Of a DNA stretch of 59,475 bases, positions 21,473 to 29,613 are shown one piece after another (position 1 is the stretch's first letter; each line of letters begins with the position of its first letter). The position numbers and the translations under genes were made by a program. Below the pieces are notes generated by a model, which was given only the letters and a program-made list of their open reading frames with translations, was not told where the DNA came from and searched no databases. The DNA is from Cellvibrionaceae bacterium (lineage in GTDB: Bacteria; Pseudomonadota; Gammaproteobacteria; Pseudomonadales; Cellvibrionaceae): contig JAOXRT010000275.1 in assembly GCA_025800365.1 (NCBI GenBank), positions 1 through 59,475 of the forward strand, written 5' to 3'.

Positions 21473-22678
21473 ATGAATATTGACTTTACCCAAGAAGAAC
21501 TAGACTTTCAGCAGGAAGTTCGTCAGTTCTTTGCGGAGCATTACCCAAAAGATATTCAAGAAAAAATCAAAAACAATATACACCCAACGAAAGAAGATTT
21601 TATTCGTTGGCAGAAGATTTTGAATGATAAAGGTTGGCTAGCGGAAAACTGGCCAGTGGAATATGGCGGCACGGGTTGGACGCCTACCCAGAAGTACATT
21701 GTGCAACAAGAAAAAGCGCGTGCACATGTTCTAGGTACGATTCCTTTCGGTGTCACCATGGTTGCGCCAGTGATTTATACCTATGGTAACGAAGAGCAAA
21801 AGAAGCGCTTTTTGCCGGATATTTTAGAATCTAATGTGTGGTGGTGTCAGGGATATTCTGAACCAGGTGCAGGTTCTGATTTGGCCGCTTTAAAAACCAG
21901 CGCCGTACGTGATGGTGATGACTATATCATCAACGGCACCAAAACCTGGACAACACTGGGTCACTGGGCTGAGTGGATGTTCTGCCTAGTACGTACAGAT
22001 CCTGATGCACCAAAGAAGCAGCAGGGCATTAGTTTTATCTTAATTGATATGTCGAGTCCTGGTATTACCGTATCACCTATTTTAACGCTGGACGAAGAAC
22101 GTGAAGTGAACGAAGTACACTTCGATAATGTGCGTGTACCAGCGGTCAATCTTATTGGTGAAGAAAACAAAGGTTGGACTTACGCTAAGTTGTTGTTGAC
22201 CCATGAGCGTACCAGTATTGCCAATGTGCAAAACTCTAAAGTGCGTTTGGAAAAAGTTAAGAGCTTGGCTCAAGAAACCCCCGCTCATGACGGCGAAGGT
22301 GTACTTTGGCAAGATGAAATGTTCCGTACCAAAGTGGCCAATGTTGAGTTGGATTTAACCGCTTTGGAATACACTGAACTACGTACTTTAGCGGCGGTTG
22401 CTTCTGGTGGAGCACCTGGTCCTGAATCTTCTATTTTGAAGATTAAAGGTACTGAAGTTATGCAGGCCATTGATGAGTTGTTCGTGGAGCTAGCAGGCTA
22501 TCACGCCATGCCGTTTACTCAGGCACAGTATCATGACGGCTTTGAAGGCGAGCGCATTGGTGATTGGTTTGAAACCAATACTGGCCCGCATTATTTCAAT
22601 AACCGTAAGCAATCGATTTTCGGTGGTACCAACGAAATTCAAAAAGGCATTATTTGTAAGGCCGTGTTGGGTCTGTAA
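21473..22678 (+). CDS. Acyl-CoA dehydrogenase, large subunit-like
   Basis: A 401-residue flavoenzyme of the acyl-CoA dehydrogenase family, catalysing alpha,beta-dehydrogenation of an acyl-CoA. Signature parts: WPVEYGGTGWTPTQKYI, the ACAD signature WWCQGYSEPGAGSDLAALKT, INGTKTWTTLGHWAEWMFCL, and the C-terminal FGGTNEIQKGIICKAVLGL. It is separated by 10 bp from a second, different acyl-CoA dehydrogenase. Such unlike pairs commonly form alpha2beta2 enzymes (ChsE1-ChsE2, Scd-type) acting on steroid, bile acid or isoprenoid side chains. The heteromer is inferred from gene pairing. Confidence 0.93.
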   Translation: MNIDFTQEELDFQQEVRQFFAEHYPKDIQEKIKNNIHPTKEDFIRWQKILNDKGWLAENWPVEYGGTGWTPTQKYIVQQEKARAHVLGTIPFGVTMVAPVIYTYGNEEQKKRFLPDILESNVWWCQGYSEPGAGSDLAALKTSAVRDGDDYIINGTKTWTTLGHWAEWMFCLVRTDPDAPKKQQGISFILIDMSSPGITVSPILTLDEEREVNEVHFDNVRVPAVNLIGEENKGWTYAKLLLTHERTSIANVQNSKVRLEKVKSLAQETPAHDGEGVLWQDEMFRTKVANVELDLTALEYTELRTLAAVASGGAPGPESSILKIKGTEVMQAIDELFVELAGYHAMPFTQAQYHDGFEGERIGDWFETNTGPHYFNNRKQSIFGGTNEIQKGIICKAVLGL

Positions 22679-22688
22679 GGAGAAGAAC

Positions 22689-23822
22689 ATGGACTTTTCA
22701 TTAAGCGAAGAACAACAGCTGTTAAAAGACAGCATTGAAAAATTTGTCAGCAGTGATTACGACTTTGAAGCCCGTCGTGAATTGGTGAATTCCGATTTGG
22801 GTTACAGTGCAGAGCACTGGGGCATGTTCGCTGAATTGGGCTGGTTGGGCATGGGCTTTTCTGAAGCCGATGGCGGCTATGGCGGCAGTGCCAGCGACTT
22901 AATGGTAATTATGCAAGCCTTTGGTAAAGGTTTGGTGATAGAGCCATTCCTGGCCAACTGTGTGTTGGCCGGTGGTGCTGTGGCTGAACTAGCCTCAGGC
23001 GCACAAAAAGAAGCGCTGTTAGCTTCAGTGATTGGTGGCGAGCAACAGTTAGCGCTAGCCTATGCAGAAAAACAAGCTCGCTACAATGTGGCTAATTGTA
23101 AAACCCAGGCTGAAAAATCAGCCGATGGTTACAGCATCAGCGGTGAAAAGATCGCAGTCTTAAACGGCGGCAATGCGGATACAATTTTAGTGCTTGCTCG
23201 CACTAGTGGCGCCCAAAACGATGAGGCTGGCTTGTCGCTATTTGCTGTGCCTGCTGAAGCTAAGGGGCTAGAGCGAGTTGCCTACACTACCGTTGATGGC
23301 TCTACTGGCGCTGATATTAAGCTAAGCAATGTGCAAGTAGTCGCCGATGCTTTGATTGGCGAAGAGGGTAGTGCTTTTGCCGCGCTAGATCGTGTGATGG
23401 ATCGCGCTCGCCTAGCGGTTTGCGCGGAAGCCTTGGGGAATATGGAAACTCTGCTTACTAAAACGGTAGAGTACACTAAGACTCGTAAACAATTTGGCTT
23501 TACGCTGTCTTTCTTCCAGGCTCTGCAACATCGTATGGCAGATATGTTTGTTGAATGCCAGCAGGCGCAGTCAATGTTGCTAATGGCAGCGATGAAATTT
23601 GATGCCAATGCTGAAGATGCCAGCACTGCTGTTTCGGCGGCAAAAGCTCGTATTGGTCAGGCCGCAAAGCTGGTCGGTCAAGAAGCTGTGCAGTTGCACG
23701 GTGGTATGGGTGTTACTGATGAGCTGGATGTGGGTCACTACTTTAAGCGTTTAACTATCATTGATACTTTGTTTGGTAATACTGATTACCACTTAAAGCG
23801 TTATACGCAGGCGATGGCCTAA
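22689..23822 (+). CDS. Acyl-CoA dehydrogenase, second subunit-like
   Basis: A 377-residue acyl-CoA dehydrogenase family protein starting at ATG 22689 (MDFSLSEEQQLLKDS); TAAGGAG overlapping the preceding stop is its ribosome site, so it is probably translationally coupled. It retains the N-terminal helical domain (MGFSEADGGYGGSASDLMVI), but the usual EPxAGSD signature is replaced by the sequence LAYAEKQARYNVANCKTQ, and the C-terminus reads VQLHGGMGVTDELDVGHYFKR. Degenerate middle region and tight pairing suggest the partner subunit of a heteromeric enzyme. A rho-independent terminator follows. Confidence 0.9.
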   Translation: MDFSLSEEQQLLKDSIEKFVSSDYDFEARRELVNSDLGYSAEHWGMFAELGWLGMGFSEADGGYGGSASDLMVIMQAFGKGLVIEPFLANCVLAGGAVAELASGAQKEALLASVIGGEQQLALAYAEKQARYNVANCKTQAEKSADGYSISGEKIAVLNGGNADTILVLARTSGAQNDEAGLSLFAVPAEAKGLERVAYTTVDGSTGADIKLSNVQVVADALIGEEGSAFAALDRVMDRARLAVCAEALGNMETLLTKTVEYTKTRKQFGFTLSFFQALQHRMADMFVECQQAQSMLLMAAMKFDANAEDASTAVSAAKARIGQAAKLVGQEAVQLHGGMGVTDELDVGHYFKRLTIIDTLFGNTDYHLKRYTQAMA

Positions 23823-23858
23823 GGCGTATTGAACGTTTTCTGCAACATTATGCGGATC

Positions 23859-23891
23859 AAGGGGCAGTCTTAACAAGGCTGCCCCTTTTTT
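23859..23891 (+). terminator. Rho-independent terminator of the MDR-acyl-CoA dehydrogenase operon
   Basis: AAGGGGCAG / CTGCCCCTT stem (23859-23867, 23879-23887) followed by T6. 37 bp after the second dehydrogenase stop. Confidence 0.88.
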
Positions 23892-24058
23892 GTTTGAGCC
23901 ATCTTGAAATTGGATTATGCCGTTACGCTTGTGCTGGACAAGGCTGTCCCCTTGGAAAGGAATTGGCAAATACGTCTGAGCAAAGATAAGATTAGCCATA
24001 AGACGCCCCGACGTTAATCGCGTTATCAAGGATAAACAAGCAAGAAGAAGGAATTCTT

Positions 24059-25555
24059 ATGTTACGGTTGAAAGGAAAGAATCGTTACCTAATGAGCCTG
24101 TTGGTGGCTGTTTTACCTGCATTTACAGTATTGGCGCAGCCAATAGTCTCCGATTTTAATGATTTTTCGCCCTTAGCTAGTGATAAAGCAGAAGACAGCT
24201 TACCGTTAATTTCTTGGCGTTATTCTGCCAAAGGGAATGCTACATTTACTCATGTTAAGCGGGCAGATGGCGATACGGCCATCGGTATCAATGCTTCAGG
24301 GGGAAGGGCCATGGCTCGTTTGATGTCATCCCCTGATGTTAAGCTAATTCAAGAAAATACAAGCCTATTTAGAGCTTCGCTGTTCAGCGATGGAGTGGAA
24401 GGTAGTGCCCACTTGTTTCTAACTGTGAAGTCTCGCAATCAGCGAATTTTTAAAGAGGATATGAAAGCAACACCAATCACCGGAGATAATGAGTGGCGAC
24501 AATATGAATTTGTAGTCCCGAAGTTGGAAAATGCCAGCTCGCTAAGCCTAGGACTAATGTTATTTGGGAAAGGGCGGGTGCTCTTAGATGATGTTTCGTT
24601 AAGTCCTTATGATGTGAGTTTAGACTTAGAGCCCGCTAAACAAGCTGAGTCAGCCAAGGTGTCTGAGGAATACAATGCAGTACCTTTAGCGGAGGAGTTT
24701 TACCAGCTGGTCGAAGATAACTTTTATTATTCAGATGCCTTAGATATGACAAAGTTATTTGCTGATCTTATGTCAGCAGCAAGATCAGCTCGCAGTGAAA
24801 AGGAAATCGTTGCTTATTTTAAGGCCTTTGTAGCCTCCTTAAATCACAGGCATACATCTTATATAGATAACAATATTCTTAGCTTTTCAAAACCGGTTTC
24901 CAGGAATAGCCAAAACATTATTGAACCGCGTGATGGCTATGCTTATGCAAAGATTGTTTACCCTCATTCATCCGCTGAACATATACAGGCCTCAATCGAG
25001 AATACTTCAGGCCGCATCAGTAAACTGTATCAAGACGGATTGACTTCGTGGGTGCTGGATTTACGTGGAATGTCAGGTGGTAATAGTGTATCGCTTATGG
25101 ATATGGTCTACCCGCTACTAGAAAAAGGGCGAGCTTCGGGAATGATCACCAGTAAAGGAGAGAAGCTCTTTTATCACATTTCAGAGGCGGGCATTAGCAT
25201 ACTTCATGGCAGCAATGAGAAAAAAGCTCGAGTGTCTTATTCCTATAAAAATTCACCGTTGCTAAGCCCCGATTTCCCGATTGCGGTACTTATCGACAAT
25301 AAGACTGCCAGTGCTGCGGAATCACTAGCTTTAGCACTTAGAGAACGACCTAATACTCGATTTTTTGGTGAGTCTACTGCAGCCATGTTGAGTGCGAATG
25401 CAGCAATGCCATTATCCAATGGCGATATTCTTGTCTTAAGTGGTGCCCAGGCGATTGATAATGCTGGTGATCTAAAACTACATATTGAGCCAGATGAAAT
25501 CGTTGGGAGTGAGTTAGCTTTAGAGGCTGCGCTGAAGTGGCTGAAGGCTCAGTAG
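24059..25555 (+). CDS. Exported S41 family peptidase
   Basis: A 498-residue protein. Signal peptide at ~1-26 (YLMSLLVAVLPAFTVLA|QP). Residues ~30-190 form a beta-rich, carbohydrate-binding-like region (DGVEGSAHLFLTVKSRNQR; RVLLDDVSL). A C-terminal tail-specific protease-like domain (~210-495) has WVLDLRGMSGGNSVSLMDMV and the catalytic serine in NKTASAAESLALAL (S418), with IEPDEIV near the end as in S41 enzymes. No PDZ domain is obvious. Likely periplasmic or surface-associated; the substrate is unknown. AGAAGAAGG precedes the ATG. Monocistronic. Confidence 0.85.
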   Translation: MLRLKGKNRYLMSLLVAVLPAFTVLAQPIVSDFNDFSPLASDKAEDSLPLISWRYSAKGNATFTHVKRADGDTAIGINASGGRAMARLMSSPDVKLIQENTSLFRASLFSDGVEGSAHLFLTVKSRNQRIFKEDMKATPITGDNEWRQYEFVVPKLENASSLSLGLMLFGKGRVLLDDVSLSPYDVSLDLEPAKQAESAKVSEEYNAVPLAEEFYQLVEDNFYYSDALDMTKLFADLMSAARSARSEKEIVAYFKAFVASLNHRHTSYIDNNILSFSKPVSRNSQNIIEPRDGYAYAKIVYPHSSAEHIQASIENTSGRISKLYQDGLTSWVLDLRGMSGGNSVSLMDMVYPLLEKGRASGMITSKGEKLFYHISEAGISILHGSNEKKARVSYSYKNSPLLSPDFPIAVLIDNKTASAAESLALALRERPNTRFFGESTAAMLSANAAMPLSNGDILVLSGAQAIDNAGDLKLHIEPDEIVGSELALEAALKWLKAQ

Positions 25556-25652
25556 CAATAGGGACAGCATCTATATGTAAGAAGTGCTGTTTCATTTTAT
25601 CGACCCAGCGTCACTGTTGATTGTACTCGGAGCTGTTTATTCATAGCTTTTT

Positions 25653-25689
25653 GCGCTTGTCATTCAATCGATAGATGGCTGACAAGCGC
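25653..25689. repeat. Perfect 10-bp inverted repeat between convergent genes
   Basis: GCGCTTGTCA (25653-25662) and TGACAAGCGC (25680-25689) with a 17-nt loop, lying between the S41 peptidase and the convergent chemoreceptor. No T-run follows on either strand, so it is not a standard intrinsic terminator; it may be a mRNA-end hairpin for both genes. Confidence 0.55.
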
Positions 25690-25729
25690 ATGGTCTAGAC
25701 GTGGTGAGAAGAATGTACGCAGTCTTTTT

Positions 25730-27433
25730 CTACACCTTAAAACGACTGATTAACTGGCTAGCCTGGTTGGTCATTTGGCTTGCTCGGATGCTGTTTTCAG
25801 TGGTCAGTTCCGCCCCTTGCGAAGTGTTTGAAAGCTGTTGCTGTATACTGTCCACCAGCTCTTTTACCGATAAAATGGTTTTGCTTTGAGCTTGGCTAGA
25901 TTGTGCAATTGCTTGGTTCTTATCATCAATAGCGTTGATCGCGCTGTTGATTTTCTCAAGCGAGGCGCCTGCACTGCTGGCATTATCCGCTGAGGCGCTT
26001 GCCTGTTCGGCACTTTGGCTCATCGAATCTACGGCTTTATTAGCTCCTTGTTGGAGTTTCTCAATCATATTTTGAATTTCTTGTGTTGAGTCTTGGGTTC
26101 GTTTGGCCAGTTGTCTAACTTCATCTGCCACAACTGCAAAGCCTTTACCTTGTTCACCAGCACGTGCTGACTCAATAGCGGCATTTAGGGCCAGCAGGTT
26201 TGTTTGCTCTGCGATACCTCGAATAACGTCGATGACTGAACCAATTTCATTGGTATTTGACGCGAGATCAGTAACGACTTCAGAGGCCGATCGAATGTTG
26301 TTGGATAAACGTTGAATGTCATTTATTGAACCATCTACAATCGTAATTGCTTGTTGCGCTTCGGCACTAGACTCTCTTGCTTCTTCAGCGGCCGATTGAG
26401 CATCAGTTGCGATACTCTGCACAGTAGGTACAAGCTCATCAATATCGCCGTGAAGGTTCCGCAACATTTGCTGCTGCTGCTTTATTGATTGATCAGTGTC
26501 TTGGGCGGTCGAGCTGAGTTGTTCCGATGATTCATTTATGTTTTGAAAGGTGCCATTTAGATCTTGCACCATTTTTTGAATATGATTGGCAAAGCTGTTA
26601 AATGCTTGGGACAAGTCGCTGATTTCACTGTTGCCTTTATACTCAAGCCTTTGGGTTAAGTCGCCTTCGCCATTGCTGATATCAGACATGGCTACAGCAG
26701 CTTTTTTTAGCGGTCGTAAAATGTAACGCGTGCTAAACAGCAGAGTGGCAATAACGATGGCGAGTATGGCAAAACTAATGCCGCTAGAAATGTTTCTCCA
26801 CAAGGCGGCCTCATTTTTACTGGCTTCTAATGTGGCTGCAGTTCTATTGTCGAGCGCTTTAAAAAAACGATTAACTGGCGCCATGATTTTACTGACTTCT
26901 TGATGATAGTTGTCATCAAAGAGTATGCGGCTGGCAAATGCCTTAACGCTTTCTTCCTCAAAGGCCTGATAAGGCCCATCCACGACAAAGCCTTTGCTAA
27001 TCGATTCCATCGCTTGGGTTTCAGTGGCAATTAGATCGTTTGAAAGTTGCCCGGCTTTGGCAAGAAGATTGAGCTCTTCATTACTGAAGCCTAGAGATCT
27101 CATTAGGTTGATTTGAGCGACTCTCTTTTGGGGGCTAAGATCAGCATGAACATTTTCAGGTCTTGCTATTTCGCCTGAGCGCCATTTAACGATATCCCAG
27201 TAGGCATCTTTAAAGGATTCTTCTCCTGTAATTACGTAGCTACGACCTAGGCGAGTTAGATCTTGTGAGGTTTGCCGAAACTCATCAGCAAGCTGAAAAG
27301 ACAGATATCTTAGTTTGGCTTCCTCGGCCAATTTCAGCTCTTTACTTTCGGCGAGCTTCAGTGCAATGAGGTTGGCGATAAGTAAAGCAATGGCCAAGCT
27401 AGAGAGGGCTGTCAGTTTGCTCCGTATAGACAT
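25730..27433 (-). CDS. Methyl-accepting chemotaxis protein (four-helix-bundle-like sensor)
   Basis: A 567-residue chemoreceptor. TM1 ~10-28, a ~190-residue helical periplasmic region, TM2 ~217-240 ([19 protein letters not shown]), HAMP ~240-295 ([25 protein letters not shown]), then a signalling domain with the tip [20 protein letters not shown]. It ends at SQLISRFKV without a CheR tether pentapeptide. The sensor lacks Cache signatures and looks helical. Transcription is likely from the sigma-28 promoter at 27472, linking it to the flagellar regulon. Confidence 0.93.
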   Translation of the reverse strand: MSIRSKLTALSSLAIALLIANLIALKLAESKELKLAEEAKLRYLSFQLADEFRQTSQDLTRLGRSYVITGEESFKDAYWDIVKWRSGEIARPENVHADLSPQKRVAQINLMRSLGFSNEELNLLAKAGQLSNDLIATETQAMESISKGFVVDGPYQAFEEESVKAFASRILFDDNYHQEVSKIMAPVNRFFKALDNRTAATLEASKNEAALWRNISSGISFAILAIVIATLLFSTRYILRPLKKAAVAMSDISNGEGDLTQRLEYKGNSEISDLSQAFNSFANHIQKMVQDLNGTFQNINESSEQLSSTAQDTDQSIKQQQQMLRNLHGDIDELVPTVQSIATDAQSAAEEARESSAEAQQAITIVDGSINDIQRLSNNIRSASEVVTDLASNTNEIGSVIDVIRGIAEQTNLLALNAAIESARAGEQGKGFAVVADEVRQLAKRTQDSTQEIQNMIEKLQQGANKAVDSMSQSAEQASASADNASSAGASLEKINSAINAIDDKNQAIAQSSQAQSKTILSVKELVDSIQQQLSNTSQGAELTTENSIRASQMTNQASQLISRFKV

Positions 27434-27471
27434 AGCAATTCCGTTTGTTGATCAGTTAGTCGTTGCTTAAT

Positions 27472-27498
27472 CTATCGGGTGTACTACTGAAATATTTA
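27472..27498 (-). promoter_or_regulatory. Sigma-28 (FliA) promoter of the chemoreceptor gene
   Basis: On the minus strand TAAA (27495-27498), a 15-nt spacer and CCCGATAG (27472-27479), against the consensus TAAA-N15-GCCGATAA: full -35 core, exact spacing, six of eight -10 bases. It ends 38 bp before the start codon. Strong by layout. Confidence 0.7.
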
Positions 27499-27794
27499 GG
27501 TAACAAAGCGCTTATTTTGACGTTGAAAACCTCTTTTTAGGGAGATTGATGGTTATTGGTCTATTTTCTTAGCTGCTAAAGATTAAATTGCATTTTAAAT
27601 CACATTTAATCTTTCCTGGCTGCAGTGAGGCCTGAGATTGAAAAGAAGGGGGCTGAACAGAGGGTAGGAAAATTTAGTTGCGAATAAGTTAATTTAGATC
27701 GAGTTAAATCAATAATATAAAAACGAGTAGCTTAATAAGTTGAGAATGACTTAATTATAAGAAAATAATTTGATTATAAGAGAACCGGTTAGTT
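27499..27794. other. AT-rich intergenic stretch
   Basis: Between the chemoreceptor promoter and the acyl-CoA ligase terminator. The stretch is strongly AT-rich, with long runs of A/T around 27690-27790. I find no ORF, RNA gene or clear operator in it. Confidence 0.4.
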
Positions 27795-27832
27795 AAAAAA
27801 TGCTCAGCCTTTCGAGGACAAAAAGGCTGAGC
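27795..27832 (-). terminator. Rho-independent terminator of the acyl-CoA ligase gene
   Basis: Read on the minus strand: GCTCAGCCTTT, a 9-nt loop, AAAGGCTGAGC (27802-27812 and 27822-27832), then AT6. The stem is a perfect 11 bp. It begins 10 bp after the ligase stop. Confidence 0.9.
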
Positions 27833-27842
27833 CATTGCACTG

Positions 27843-29525
27843 CTAGCCCATCGATTGAATCATTTCGTCACGCATAACAAATTTTTGAATCTTGCCTGTA
27901 ACTGTCATTGGATACTCTTCAACAAAACGATAGTAGCGGGGCACTTTGTAGTGGGCAATTTTACCCTTGCAGTACTCCTTAATATCGTCTTCGCTAAGTT
28001 CGGTGCCAGGCTTAAGTTGGACCCAGGCGCAAACTTCCTCACCAAATTTGTCACTCGGTATACCAAATACCTGAACCTCGGCGATGGCCTCGTGATGGTA
28101 TAAGAACTCTTCGACTTCACGGGGGTAAACGTTTTCGCCACCGCGGATGATCATATCTTTGAGACGGCCGACGATCATGCAGTAGCCATCGCTATCAATG
28201 GTGCCTAGATCTCCGGTGTGCATCCAGCCTTCGGCGTCGATGGCTTCTTGAGTTTTTTCTTCGTCGTTCCAATAGCCATGCATTACCGAATAACCGCGGG
28301 TACAGATCTCACCTTTTTCTCCACGAGCAACGGTTTGATTACTTTCATCCACGATGCGGACTTCTAAGAGTGGGTGTACTTGCCCTACGGAGGTGGTTTG
28401 TTTTTCGAGGCTGTCGCCAATTAAGGTTTGGAAACTCACCGGGCTGGTTTCCGTCATGCCATAACAAATAGTGACATCCTTCATGTGCATTTCAGCAATG
28501 ACTCGATTCATTAACACTACAGGGCATGTGGCGCCAGCCATGATTCCGGTCCGCAGGCTGGATAAGTTATAACGACTAAAGTCCTCATCATCGAGCACCA
28601 TGTTAAACATGGTAGGTACCCCGTAGAGGGCTGTACACTTTTCGTTTTGCACAGCGTTTAAAACGGTTTTTGCCTCAAAAGCTTCGTCAGGCAGTACGAT
28701 ACAGGAGCCGTGCGATATCGCTGCTAAAACCCCCATTACCATACCAAAGCAATGGTAGAGAGGGACGGGTATGCAGATGCGGTCCTGCTCAGTTAGCTCA
28801 ATCCCTTCTCCGACAAAGTAGCCATTATTAACAATATTTTTATGGCTGAGTGTCGCGCCTTTAGGGTGTCCTGTTGTGCCCGAGGTAAATTGAATATTAA
28901 TAGGGTCGTCAGCTTGCAAGGTGGCGGCTAGGCTTTCAAGTCTTTGACTTGTTTTGCCTTGTGCGCTTTGGAGAACTTCGGAAAATAAATGATAGCCTGC
29001 TTGTGCTTCATTGCCGATGAGAATTAGCTCGCGCAAATACGGCAAGCCTTCACTCTGAAGTTGTTGATCGCCACGTTGGCTGATTTCGGGTGCCAGCTCA
29101 GCCATCATGTCGACATAGTTAGATGTTTTAAAGCGATGCTCTAAAACCAAGGCTTTGCACTCGACCTTATTTAAAGCGTATGCTAATTCAGAGCTACGGT
29201 AGGCCGGATTAATATTGACCAGCACCATACCTGCCTTAGCGGTAGCAAGTTGAGTGACCACCCATTCAATATTGTTGGGAGACCAAATACCCACTCGATC
29301 GCCAGGCTCTAGGCCCATCTCTAGCAGCGCAATAGCAAATTGTTCAGCTTGCTGATTTAATTCGCGGTAATTCCATCTAACACCTTGCTGGCAGGCGACA
29401 ATGGCTTCGCGCTCTGGGTACTTTTGCGCGGCCTCGGTGAGTAGGCTACCAATGGTTAGCTCGATTAAGCTGACATCTTGTCGGCCGATTACATGGCTGA
29501 TGTTAGGGTCGATTGCCTGCGTCAT
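27843..29525 (-). CDS. Fatty acyl-CoA ligase (AMP-binding family)
   Basis: A 560-residue ATP-dependent acyl-CoA synthetase: it activates a carboxylic acid as acyl-AMP and transfers it to CoA. Motifs in order: P-loop [16 protein letters not shown] near ~205-220, [53 protein letters not shown] and the catalytic lysine region [16 protein letters not shown]. Cytoplasmic or membrane-associated. It is 88 bp downstream of the TonB-dependent receptor on the same strand, separated by a stable hairpin, suggesting that the receptor imports a carboxylic acid or precursor that this enzyme activates. Chain-length preference cannot be read from sequence. Confidence 0.93.
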   Translation of the reverse strand: MTQAIDPNISHVIGRQDVSLIELTIGSLLTEAAQKYPEREAIVACQQGVRWNYRELNQQAEQFAIALLEMGLEPGDRVGIWSPNNIEWVVTQLATAKAGMVLVNINPAYRSSELAYALNKVECKALVLEHRFKTSNYVDMMAELAPEISQRGDQQLQSEGLPYLRELILIGNEAQAGYHLFSEVLQSAQGKTSQRLESLAATLQADDPINIQFTSGTTGHPKGATLSHKNIVNNGYFVGEGIELTEQDRICIPVPLYHCFGMVMGVLAAISHGSCIVLPDEAFEAKTVLNAVQNEKCTALYGVPTMFNMVLDDEDFSRYNLSSLRTGIMAGATCPVVLMNRVIAEMHMKDVTICYGMTETSPVSFQTLIGDSLEKQTTSVGQVHPLLEVRIVDESNQTVARGEKGEICTRGYSVMHGYWNDEEKTQEAIDAEGWMHTGDLGTIDSDGYCMIVGRLKDMIIRGGENVYPREVEEFLYHHEAIAEVQVFGIPSDKFGEEVCAWVQLKPGTELSEDDIKEYCKGKIAHYKVPRYYRFVEEYPMTVTGKIQKFVMRDEMIQSMG

Positions 29526-29548
29526 TTATATTTTTCTCCGCGATTTGA

Positions 29549-29570
29549 AGCTAGGCCCGAAGGCCTAGCT
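29549..29570 (-). promoter_or_regulatory. Intercistronic UUCG-tetraloop hairpin
   Basis: On the minus strand AGCTAGGCC-TTCG-GGCCTAGCT, a perfect 9-bp stem closed by a C(UUCG)G tetraloop, the most stable common RNA loop. No T-run follows, and it lies between the receptor stop and the ligase start. It is best read as an mRNA 3'-end stabiliser or partial terminator that sets unequal expression of receptor and ligase. Confidence 0.65.
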
Positions 29571-29613
29571 GTGATACTTACTCTGTTCTAAATTTATATT
29601 ATTGACATAACAT

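Noticed and set aside
25653-25689. Intrinsic terminator at the inverted repeat between the S41 peptidase and chemoreceptor
   Set aside because: The stem is perfect but no T-run follows on either strand, so I list it as an inverted repeat only.
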